64,000 nucleotides of DNA from the NCBI RefSeq assembly GCF_018139145.2, contig NC_059483.1:3349001-3413000 (forward strand), given 5' to 3'. The stretch is from Gymnogyps californianus (Eukaryota > Chordata > Aves > Accipitriformes > Cathartidae). Under the pieces are notes generated by a model. That model worked only from the letters and a program-made list of their open reading frames with translations, was not told where the DNA came from and did no database searches. Shown here piece after piece: positions 49,701 through 59,967 of this stretch (position 1 is the stretch's first letter; each line of letters opens with the position of its first letter). A program made the translations under genes and the position numbers.

Positions 49701-51794
49701 AGAATACATGGTAGCTCAGGGAGCTAACTAAAAATACCCTGATTAACAAAAAAAAAAATTAAAATCACAAATCCAGAGCATTTCCAGAGCTCACACACAC
49801 TCCCTTAATGAAGGGGTTGCCCAGTACCCAAACAGGCAGTGGAAAGTGAAGTGGGACTGATCTTGCCATGGGAGATGCTGTATCACAGTATCCTCCACTC
49901 GTTCAATTCCAGTTTATCCCTGAACACCCAGTGCACCCACACTGCTGAGCGGTGCCGGGACTGCTGCCTCTGCTTGCATTAACTTAGTCCAGGCACTGGC
50001 CACTGCGGCCCAGGACTCACTCCTTCTTCTCTTCCCCGTCCGCAGCTCCTGCTGCTGCACTGCTGTGTCGGCCTCCCTACAAATAGAGTCTCCTGCAGAC
50101 ATTTCACTTCATCTCTCACCTCAGTGAACATCCTCAGAGAAGTCTGTCCTGTACTTACGCTTTTATTATTTTGTTTCTCTGCCTAGGGGAACTGGGCACC
50201 TGCCACTCGCTGAGCAGCCTGGCAGGGAAAGCCGCAGCGAGTAGTTCAGCTAATAAGGAGCCACAAAATACAGATGTGCAAAAGGTCACCTTCTACCTCA
50301 ACAGCCCATCCTATTGTATCACGTTTCAGAGTGTACATGCTACCAGACGAGACTGGTTTGTGAGTGTAAATATGTTTCGGGGAGGCTATCAAATGTCACT
50401 GAACACAAGGAAGTTGTCTAATCACATTAAATATGTCATTATTAGTGTTAACCTGGATTTCATAGGTGCTGTTGAGCCTCATCTACGTAGTTTTCTCCAC
50501 CCTAAATGTTCTCAGTCCTGCACAATGCATGAGCAGCAGATCCTGCTTTGGCAGCTTCAAGTGTACACTGGACAAGTCGAAAGGAAGCATAAGGGAAAAA
50601 CAAAGGTATTGTGAGTTGAAGCAAGGTACTGTGGTTTTAAATTCATTTTTCAATTATTCTTTCCATTTTCCCTCCCCTCTCTCTTTCCTCCCTGAGCAGC
50701 AGTTAATCAGCACCTTTGAGCATTCATTTCCTCCATTCCAGAAACTCTATGGAAAAGTAGAAGTATATAGGGAGAAAAATAATAAAAAGTAAAATATCTG
50801 ATATTGGCATACCTGTGCCCAGCAGCATAATTTATAATGTATTCCTGCTCTTGTCAATCAAAAAATGCAAATTTAGAAAGATGTGCAAGAGGCAGAATAG
50901 ATGAGAACTTAATAAAAATATCTTCTCAAAAGCAATGAAGAAACCATGATGTCTATGTCCCACAATCTAGCAAAATAGTCTAGACAGAGTTAAAGGAAAG
51001 CAAAGCAATTTTATAGGCAGGCTATCATGGTGTGGGCGGCTTGGTGAAAGAAGAAATGGTGGCAAATGCATATGCATGTAGACACACACACACAAGTGAT
51101 TTTGTAGTGGGAACTTTGACAGACCTCTGGGACAGGCTGTGAAAGCAGATGCAGGATTGAAAAAAATCTTGAATGCTGACTGGGGAGGATTTCAATTATT
51201 TTGACACTTATGAAATGAAATGGAATGATTTCAGAGAAGATGTTTGTTCCTGGGAAAAGTCAAGAGCTGTCTCAGTACTCAAAGTGTCAGAAAAATGCCA
51301 GAAACAGGCCTTTTTTCAATGCTGAAAGGAACCATGGTTCACTTTCCAGATGATCTGAATGAAGAGGTGGGTTACTTCTTCTATCAGTCATGAAGTTTTG
51401 GGGTGAGATGCACCAAAAAAAGAGGTGAATGGGGAGATTTCCATGATTTGAAATGGAGTATCTCTTAAAGCACCTTTTCTCCCCGCTCCTGGAAGATACA
51501 CGTTACTGCTATTCGTTTGCCAGAGCTTTAACTAAAGAAACAGTTTCTCTTTGGGTTTTTTAAAATGAAATGATACAAAACCCCAAGCAGAGTCCAGCAC
51601 TGTATTGCATCTGCTACCCTGAACAAAGAACATGGACATTCACCAATGCCTCTGCAAAGCAGAGAACAGTCAATGCAATAAGATACTTCTCATAAGGGTG
51701 TGCGAAGCCATTGAAGCTTAGATTCTGGCTAGGAGCATCCGTAAAAATGAATAATCTAAAAGGTAAAACTCAAACGTTAAGTAAGAACAAAATG
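49701..51794. other. unique noncoding DNA with a short CA repeat
   Basis: The 147-codon plus frame 50,171-50,614 follows a CTGCCTAG acceptor-like site but has no recognisable domain. A (CA)n tract of about seven units lies at 51,082-51,095. A 12-A run is at about 49,748. Sequence upstream of the LINE fossil (51,500-51,790) may belong to it but has no motif that I can read. Confidence 0.5.
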
Positions 51795-52580
51795 TAGGTG
51801 GTCAAATATATAAATTCACTAAAGAAATAACTCCCTGAAGACTGGAAAGTAGCTAGCTGCCCCCATTAATTAAGAAAAGTCCTAGGTGCATGCTAAAAAA
51901 AGAAAAGATCAGAAAACTTAGCATAATTTTATACAGAAAGTCACAAAAGTTTTCTGAAGATCAAATAGAAAAAAAAGCAGAGGAAAGACTACAGAATTAA
52001 ACACAGTCAACAAGATTTCCGAAAAGAAAAGTCAGGCTTCAGTAACTTCTGCAAATTCTTCAGAAGCATGAATTGCCCTGGGGGTTGCAAGGACCAAATG
52101 TTCAGGTTTTCATAAAGACATTACCAAAGGCTTATCCTGGGAGTATGTGTCTAAAGTGTGAAACCATAGAGTCAGAAAAATTTTAAGCAGATGCCATTTT
52201 ACAGTGCTTTCCTCTAAACTGGGAGAAGAAGCAGTTACTGCCTTCAGCAGAGTGACAAATGGCAAGAGACATGGAATTAGGAAGCTGAACTCTCCAAAAT
52301 CGAAACAAATATAGTAGCAGACAAATATCTTAGTCGTACATGGTGTGTTCTTCTAGACTTTAAAAAATCAGTGAATTCTGTTTTTAACTGCATTTGACAG
52401 GCTATGGGATTTGGCATAAATTTCGAATACCTATGGGCTCCTATGGGCCCAGATCAAATGAGCACAGTGATCAATATTTATCCTATATGAATTCAGAGCT
52501 GGATGGAAAGAACTGTGATTTAACTATGGTTTTTTTCTGTACTGGATTATGGCAAAACCAAATTCTAATTAAGTAATGGC
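51795..52580 (+). pseudogene. CR1-type LINE reverse transcriptase fossil
   Basis: Plus-strand translation gives LPEDWKVAS at 51,831-51,857, the conserved motif ahead of the reverse transcriptase palm. QQDFRKEKSGFSNF at 52,008-52,049 matches SQHGFxKGKSCLTNL. VLLDFKKSVNS at 52,347-52,379 matches the YLDFSKAFD catalytic block. ELDGKNCDLTMV near 52,494-52,529, in another frame, matches WLDGRxQRVVVNG. The first three share one frame, although stops lie between them. The gap between the second and third motifs is about 200 bases longer than expected, which implies an insertion around 52,075-52,300. It is the opposite orientation to the two other LINE fossils. Confidence 0.72.
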
Positions 52581-55500
52581 CTGAAACAAAACTGGATCAT
52601 GTCAAGCACATGGTCATCTTTAATTTTAAGTTTTCTTTACTCACCTGGTCATTTCAAATTTCAAAAAGAAAGGCAATTTCAAATTAAAAAATGAAACATT
52701 TTACTCAGAGTGTAGAATGGGATGTTTCAACAACATCAAAATCATTTTTTTCCAGAACAGGGAGATTTTTCCATGTCTTTTTGTCCCCTACAGAGATTTT
52801 TGATGAATTGGCACTTCTATTTAAAAAAAAAGTGTTGGTGAATTCTCAATCTGTTCTATACAAAACATCACGAAAGCCTCACGATATGGCTGGCAGTCAT
52901 GGCATCCGTTATTGGATCCCAGCCTTCGGCAGAGATTCTAGACATATGTAAAAATACTTAGTTGAGAGGAGAATGTTTGATCAACTGCAGAAAGAATAAA
53001 CACAACAGAAACCAGAACAGTGAATGCTGTGCTCCAGGTTGAAAACAGATCCCTCACCAAGCAAGACGCAGGAATTCAGGGAATGATGATGTCCATCATT
53101 TTGCCTGGCACGCGAGTGAGCTGCTGGGGTGTTTAACTGCCCGCTTCACGGAGACCCATGGGATAAGGGCCCCTGAACCAGCACAGTGGTGGCTCAGCTG
53201 CTCCTTAAACCTCTAGTTGCTACATGCTCTTACTTGCAGGGTCACTATGCATTTGTTAAAGATTTCGCAGAAGTCGTGGCTTGATAGTTCTCATGCCACA
53301 GGGAGCTACAAGTCCGCCATGAGCGCAGTGGGCAGTGGGAGGCAGGTGGGAAAGGTAAGGATATCCAGGGGATATAAGGATATCTTCCACCCGCTAAATC
53401 ATCACCCATTGGAGGTCAACAGAATGTAAGGAATAGCAACATGCCTTCTGAATGCTAAATAGTGTTTTTAAATGCTGAAATTCACAGATGGAAACACTAA
53501 GAGAGGAAATATCAGCTAATGATGTGCTCCTTGAATAAGGACTAAAGAATATTTATCATAATACAACAGACCACTGAAAAAAGCAAAAACTTGTCTGTAT
53601 CTAAAAGACACTCTTATTTATGTTTCAAATATTTCCAGTACTAATATTTTTCTTGGTATAAAGAACTGCAGAAAGTATTTTGAGAACCATTTTCAAGGCA
53701 CTCGCAGTTTGGGAAGCATCAGTTCAAAAGATCCCGGTGGGTGACCTCTTACCCTGGCTTTTTCTTAAGAGAAATAAAATAAAGTAAAGCTTGCAAAATA
53801 AAATTTGCCAGAAAAGTCCCTGCGAAGCAGGAACTGGTAAGAAACGCACGTAGATAAATACAACAGAGCAGTCCAAGAACACTGCTGCCTCCTTATTGAC
53901 CCGAGCTCCTTTGAGGCTGCTCTGGCCAGCGCAGGCTCTGCGCCTTTGCCTCTTTGATGGATACACAAGCGTGAGCAAGTAAAGGGGAATCTATTTTCGG
54001 AACTCAAATTCAAGCCCTTGCATGTAAATGGGCATATCGTGTCCCATCTACTTCAAGGAGAACTGGAAATCACTGGGCAGACAGTGCAGAGGAAAAGGAG
54101 GCAGCTTTTACTGACGGATGCTGAGCTCCTTCTTTGTTTCATCTGTGGCATGGGTACATGGCCAACACAGGAGGAAATCTAAGTAATAGGAAGCTAGGAA
54201 GAATGTGGATGCCCACAGTCTTTGGTTTGTGAGTGCCCATAAGCTACTAAACAACCTGCACAGCAAAAGCAGCACTGGCAGATTTATCCCAGGCTGTCAA
54301 GCTCATATCAGAGCACAGACACGGCAAGATTTCATGGTGACATTGGCCACAGAGCAGCTATTTGCATATATGCCTTTAGGGCTACATCAGGGTCTTTTTT
54401 GTTTTTCTGTAGTTCTGGCCCTGGTTCGTGGAGCATTTTTGGTTTATGCCTAAAAGCTGCCTTTCTGTAAAAGCTGCTAGAAGAGAAGCCAGACACCCAC
54501 CTCTGGTTAGTCTGGGGGAACTCAGTGCACGGCGTAGCCCTGACCCCTATGGATCTTTCCTTCCCCATGAGCTTTCGGACCCCACAGCCCATCCCTCAGG
54601 GCTTTTCACGCCTGTATGGACAGGCAGCTGTTAGCTTCCTCTTGATGGCACACACATTTCTAGGGGACGAGGTAGCAGCGGGGCAGCCACCCTTACCAAG
54701 GTCCGCTGTCAGCTCTGGTTCCGCACAAGATGCATGGGACCATACCTGGGGCAGCACTCTCCCGGTACTCCATACCTGGCATGAGCCGGGCACACCAGTA
54801 ATCCATATATCACATTTCTACCTTCAAAACTTCCTGCAGGCATGTAGTTTTGTTCTCTACAGAAGAACCACAGACATTTTTTTACCAATATCTGCCTCTT
54901 AGATTCAGCCAGCAGCAGGCGGTTTTGCCATGTTGTCCTAGAGATGACTAGAAGCAGATGGAGGGGGGCATGGAGTCGCCCTCATTTTCCATCTGGCACC
55001 GTCTACTTTTAGCTCCACAACTCCTTAGGAGGGTTTTAAGTCTCCTGGCTAGCACTGTCTGCTCTGGTGGAGCCGTACCCCCAGACGCTGCCCCCGATGC
55101 CGCAGTGCATCATGTACTGCATGCTGCACAGCTCAAAAACTTTCCAGACCTTCTATGGATATTTTTATGTTAAAATAAAAGCAGATGATGTATTGAAGAC
55201 CGCCGCGCATAGTGTATTTATGCAACACATAAAAGGTTATAGGAATTTTTGCTAGCTTTAATAAAATGTATTTGAATACATGTAATTGTGGTGCAATATA
55301 AGACAATAAAACCCAAAATCTTCTCAAAGGGAGATTCTTGCAGAAAAGCACTTTTTTGGCGGCCATAAATGGAGACTTACTGTGTTAGAGCCCCCCATAG
55401 GCAAAGAGCTCAGCCAATATAGACATGTGGATTTTTGGTTAAATACTTAAAAATATCCTTATCAAGTAAAAAGTTTATAATAACATGGTGGGACATACAG

Positions 55501-55787
55501 CCTGCATTTATTAAACTGCCGCGGTCTTGAAATGCCTAATTTTATTTTACTATTGTAACCTAGTAATACATTTATTTACATCAATGGGAGTGCATTCATT
55601 TGAGCAGACTCTCTTTTTTATTTACTCTTTTATAACTTCTTTACCCGTTTATAAACTTATTTGGAAAAACTTCAATGTATTTCTACTGGTTTCTGCTAGC
55701 TGAGGACCCATCCTTATTAAGGGCAAATAGTGATAAACGCATACAGGCGTCTGTATTTTTTCATGGTCCAATGGAAACATAGACCAT
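52581..55787. other. unique noncoding DNA
   Basis: AT-rich in the first kilobase and moderately GC-rich at 54,480-54,800, where a 125-codon frame (54,525-54,902) overlaps frames on both strands. No domain, repeat family or splice-defined exon is recognised. Confidence 0.55.
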
Positions 55788-55876
55788 GAGAATAGAGAAC
55801 ATAACAGAACATAATAGAGAACATAATAATGAGAATAGAGAACATAACAGAGAACATAATAGAGAGCATAACAGAA
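55788..55876. repeat. minisatellite, two 43/44-bp units made of 10-14-bp subrepeats
   Basis: Subunits of the type AGAGAACATAAC and AGAACATAAT alternate. Two larger units both begin GAGAATAGAGAACATAAC (55,788 and 55,831), so a higher-order repeat of about 43 bases is visible. The V-, M-, F- and Y-rich minus-strand frames at 55,649-55,911 are this array translated. Confidence 0.85.
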
Positions 55877-56430
55877 GCACATCGGTGGAAGTGGCATTCC
55901 TTCAGGAGCAATCCCAGTGATACTTAATTCTAAAGTAATTTACAATTCAGAGCCTTGGAAGTGGGGAAAAAAGCAGTCTGGTAGCCATTAAATATGTAAA
56001 GACCTTTTGAAATGACCTCAGCAACAATAAAAAGCCCTAGTTGTAACTGTTGAAATGTTTATGAACAGGACCGAGTGATAGGATTGATCGTGCTAGCAGG
56101 CACAGTCCAGCGAAGAGCTTCCCAGTCTTGTGACCTGTGTTACTATCTTCATCGATTATTTGTGGCTAGCAATAGGTTTAAAATCCCACCTTTTGAATTT
56201 TGATTAACATGGTGTTTGACACATGTGGCATTTGTATAGTATTTCTATACAACTAATTAACAGGCACAATTCTTCAAAGAAACGTGTGGACAAGACTGAA
56301 ACCTTATTCTGCTTGCATGAGAGTAGAGAAGATTGCACACTACTCTGCGTCTTTTCCCATTGTAATAATTGTTCTAAACCTAGACAATATACTTTGTGCC
56401 ACGTAAAAACCAGAACATTTATGAAGCTTG
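55877..56430. other. unique AT-rich noncoding DNA
   Basis: A 73-codon plus and a 77-codon minus frame overlap at 56,204-56,444 without recognisable content. No repeat is seen. Confidence 0.6.
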
Positions 56431-56515
56431 GATCCAAAGTCTGATCTGAATTTAAGCATCCTCCTCAAGACCCAATTTTCTTATGGAATTTGGGTTCAGG
56501 ATCTGTTTTCAGGTG
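56431..56515. repeat. possible fold-back interspersed repeat remnant
   Basis: GTCTGATCTGAATTTAAGCA, GACCCAATTTTC and GGAATTTGGGTTCAGGATC recall the old amniote fold-back group with GACCCAATTTTGC and GAATTTGGGTGCAGGATTGGG blocks. Evidence is weak because no palindromic core is preserved. Confidence 0.28.
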
Positions 56516-56660
56516 GAGTTGTTATTATTTTATATTACTTCATTTGTGATATTTCCATCTCTGAATATCAAAAGAATTTCAGCCTGGTATCATCTCATTG
56601 ATTTAATAGACTTTAACGCTGAGTTTAGCTTAGATCCTCTTAAGCATCACTGGTCTCATT

Positions 56661-56694
56661 AAAAAAAAAAAAAAAAGAAAAAAAAGAAAAAAAA
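56661..56694. repeat. A-rich tract
   Basis: Sixteen A, then GAAAAAAAAGAAAAAAAACC. It looks like simple sequence, and no polyadenylation signal sits immediately upstream. Confidence 0.85.
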
Positions 56695-57163
56695 CCAGTT
56701 TACTTTGATCTGTCTTAACGTGAAAGCACACAGTGTTACGTGCACAGATTCAAGTGGCCATTTGCAGGCTTTCATCGTAGCACATTTCCCACCATTTAAC
56801 AAAGACCACGATTTCTTTCCTGTCCCTGACACACGCATTTGTCACTCAATCCTTCCTGCTACAAAACTACAGCGGCGGGAGCTGCATCCTTCAGCTGGGA
56901 AGAGGCAGCAAACACGGCATGCAGTGCAGGTATCCACAAACTATGGCCAAGCGAGCGCTCCCTCTCCTTTGCCCAGGGTGACCCCTGGCCGGTTTGTCAC
57001 CTCCATAATATCAGAAGTTTCACAGAAGCCCTGCATGGTTTTGCAGAAAACGGTGGCACGTCTCTACACACTCTCCAACTCACAGTCACCTTTTGTTAGC
57101 ATTCGATAAACCTCTTTTCCCAAGCTTGTGTTTAATTTAGAAACAATGTGTTAGGCTTGTCTA
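56695..57163. other. unique noncoding DNA
   Basis: Contains a 134-codon plus frame (56,705-57,109) with an overlapping 86-codon frame. It directly follows the A-rich tract and lies in a mildly GC-richer patch. I recognise no domain and see no splice-defined exon. Confidence 0.45.
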
Positions 57164-57206
57164 AAAGAAGAAGAAGAAGAAGAAGAAGAAGAAAAAAAAA
57201 AAAAAA
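57164..57206. repeat. (AAG)n microsatellite with poly-A end
   Basis: About nine uninterrupted AAG/GAA units run directly into about 15 A residues. It is probably length-polymorphic. Confidence 0.92.
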
Positions 57207-58710
57207 GGGAAAACAGGTTTTGACTTAGAGAACTTCAATGTGCGAAATTGTGCTCTCGGCTAAAATAGGACATAAAATTTAAAATTTTCTAAAAGGTGCG
57301 TGGTGTTTTAGTCATGTTAGTCCAAACAGAGCCACCAGAGACTCATACAGAAAATACTGCTCTTGCCGGATAAAGCAGAAAGGATAACATAAGGGCTCTT
57401 TTTCCCCATTGAAAACATTAGTCCACTTTTGATGTCATGAATTACAAAAATGTGGGGTTTTTTGTCCTGATGTACATACTACTTCTAAGATTGCAGAAGA
57501 TTTCAGTTAAACTTCGAGAGCAATTCAAGTTTTTAATCTATAAAACTGTATGTAGTAATGTTTGATTCTTAGTCTGAGTTCAAGAGCAATGAAAATTTGA
57601 AAAAACAACAAATTGAGTATTTAAAACTGATGTTGTGGGATCTCATTAACAACACATCTGTTTATGACACCTCTCCAAAATGTTTTTGTTAGAATGAAAA
57701 ATACTATTTAAAAATAATTCTTCATCCTTGAGTTTTAAATCTCAGAGTTCACAATTTCTTACAACTGGATTTCTTATCCTTTTGTGCAGATTAAACATTT
57801 CGGGTTTCTCATGATATGTGGAAACAAATGTCAAAATTTTCTGCTCATAATTATGGGCTACCTGGTTTAAAGACACTTTTTCCTATTTTCTTTTGTAAAA
57901 CTGTGACATCCCGGACCTAATAAAAAACTCAGCATGAAATATTTCAGAAGAATTTGCAAATACTCCATGAGTAGAAACAGCTCTGGGAAAAAACAGCCAG
58001 AGACAGACTTACAACACAGTGAAGCCAATTAGATAGTTTCCCTACATTTCAGTGAATTTTTCGCCAAGGTCTGGTGCTTGGCTCCGTGGCAGAACTTTCC
58101 CTCAGAAGATCTCATGGCACTTCGCAGCCATTGAGGAGACAGTTTGGTGAGATCTCTTTTGAGATTGGGAAGATTTACACCCATTTTCCTTTTCTTTATG
58201 TTCAAGCTATGTGAGAAACCTAACAAAGATCCAAGGTCTCCTCAATGAGTCTTACACTTTTATCGCAAACCCCTCAGTTGTTTGATACAAGCATTTGTGA
58301 ATGATGGTTAACATTTGAAGTCATTTCGTTCTGTAGGAGCCTGATTCCTTATTCCACACGTAGGGTTTTTTACAAGGATAATACACATTTCAAAGAGCCC
58401 ATCTAACAGAATCAGGCCTGCAGGTTTCACAGCAGAAAATTCAGGAGAGGTGGAAACCCAAGGTGGCACATCCAGAGCAGGAATGTCCCCGGCGCGGCAG
58501 GGCAGCCTGAGGCAGGGCTGTACATGATTGCCTGCTGAAGGATCCACGATAAAGACAAATAATCCTGGAGTACTCCTGAAGACTGAAGCAAATGGTGCCA
58601 GATGATGACTGCGAGATGTACTGGGAAGTGAAAAGAAATTGAACTCCGTTAGATGATCATTTCTAATGTACATAAGCAATGCTACGAGGCGGCGGGATGG
58701 GTGGTAGGCA
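57207..58710. other. unique noncoding DNA
   Basis: AT-rich up to 58,000. A 123-codon minus frame (58,308-58,679) has no recognised domain. No repeat is called. Confidence 0.55.
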
Positions 58711-58981
58711 AATGAAGAAAGATGGCTTCAGGCAACTATTGCTGACTGCGAGTGAGGAGATCCAGGCTGAGCAATGTCAGACAACTACTGCTTAGTGGAT
58801 GTTTGGGGAATGAAGATGAACAACGTCAGAGCAAAACTGCTAAGGAAATGTAAGTCAAACAAAGATAAATAATATCAAAGGATTATTACAGAGACTATAT
58901 GGGGGAATGAAGATAAATAAAGTCAGTCAGTTGCTGAGCAGCTATTAGACAAACAAAGCTGAATATAGTGAGATAAGAAAG
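58711..58981. repeat. old degenerate minisatellite, period about 48 bp
   Basis: About five and a half units can be aligned by eye, starting at 58,711, 58,759, 58,810, 58,861, 58,907 and 58,955. Shared landmarks are AATGAAGATGAACAACGTCAG at 58,809 against AATGAAGATAAATAAAGTCAG at 58,906, the recurring GCTGAGCA/ACTGC..A block, and AAACAAAG at unit joins. Units are strongly diverged and 46-51 bases long, so the array is old. The 177-codon minus frame 58,895-59,428 starts beyond the array and ends inside it; it shows no domain. Confidence 0.7.
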
Positions 58982-59936
58982 ATATACAGCACAAACGATG
59001 CCTACAAAAGAAAAGTTGAACAGGGTAAAGAAAAGAACAACTAGTCTTCCCTCCCTGCAAACAGATCTTTCTTTTCTTTCCCTCCTATTTTCTGCATAGA
59101 TTTCCACTTCACACCTAAATCTGCTAGTTTTTATAACTTTCTTTCTCACTTGGTCCACTGCCCTCAGATATTTACATATTGTCATATTTGGCCAGGAAAA
59201 GACCCATAGTTTGGGACTAGATCCTTTTTCCTCTATAGCAGCATCACTGTTAAAATCATGATGGATCAAAACCACTCTGATGTGACCGGGGATGAAATTT
59301 GGCACAATTCCCTTTGGACAGAAGTAATAAATGACAGAAGATACAGGAAGAACAAGAAATGCCAAATAGTGATACCTGCTGAGAGGAAAAAGAGAGAAGC
59401 TAACTACTGTAATTACAGAAGACTCCAAAACAGCGTACTGGAATTACACGGCCCATCACTGAGACTGGATTCACCAGTCCCTTTGATTACTGATCTACTT
59501 CTGTGAAAACTGTGGGGTTTCAGGGGAAAAAGGAAATCTGACATTCTTGAGGAAAAAAGGACTTAGGCATTAGTTGATGTGAATTACACAATAAATAGCC
59601 TAGTGGGTAATGACAAATAGATTGCACCTCTGTTCTAAAATGAAGTAAACAGTAAATAAAAGCCTCACTTGTAGTGGTTTCTCAATACAAAACCATCCTT
59701 TCTAATGAACTGTATTATCACTCTCTCTCTCTTTCCATAACATACAATTGCCAAGGTAATTTCATTGATAAACTTGGGATTGTTTATAACTTAGTTCATT
59801 TCTTAGCATGAGGATTCATGTATGCTGTGTCTGCGTGATCGGAACATGGTTCAGACTATATTTCTGCACCGTAACCAGTGAACATTAATGTGTTATCATT
59901 AGATCTTTATTCTACAGAATGTGAGATGATTGAGAT
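58982..59936. other. unique noncoding DNA with a short CT run
   Basis: A (CT)n run of about six units lies at 59,720-59,733. The plus frame 59,258-59,506 (82 codons) is charged but unrecognised. The last 200 bases lead into a polyadenylation-like site. Confidence 0.55.
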
Positions 59937-59967
59937 AATAAAACCATTGCATGCAAAAAAAAAAAAT
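59937..59967 (+). other. polyadenylation signal followed by genomic A-run
   Basis: AATAAA at 59,937 is followed about a dozen bases later by about 13 A residues. Such a pair in genomic DNA can mark the 3' end of a retroposed transcript. No open reading frame of a known protein is seen upstream and I find no target-site duplication, so chance is a real alternative. Confidence 0.3.

Noticed and set aside
50171..50614. 147-codon frame preceded by an acceptor-like CTGCCTAG
   Set aside because: The translation lacks any recognisable domain and no matching donor-defined exon end is evident.
55649..55911. Minus-strand frames encoding repetitive V, M, F, S and Y stretches that look like a membrane protein
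   Set aside because: They are translations of the 43-bp minisatellite.
58895..59428. 177-codon minus-strand open frame with hydrophobic ends
   Set aside because: It runs into the degenerate minisatellite at its 3' end, is rich in residues typical of AT-rich random translation, and matches no family that I know.
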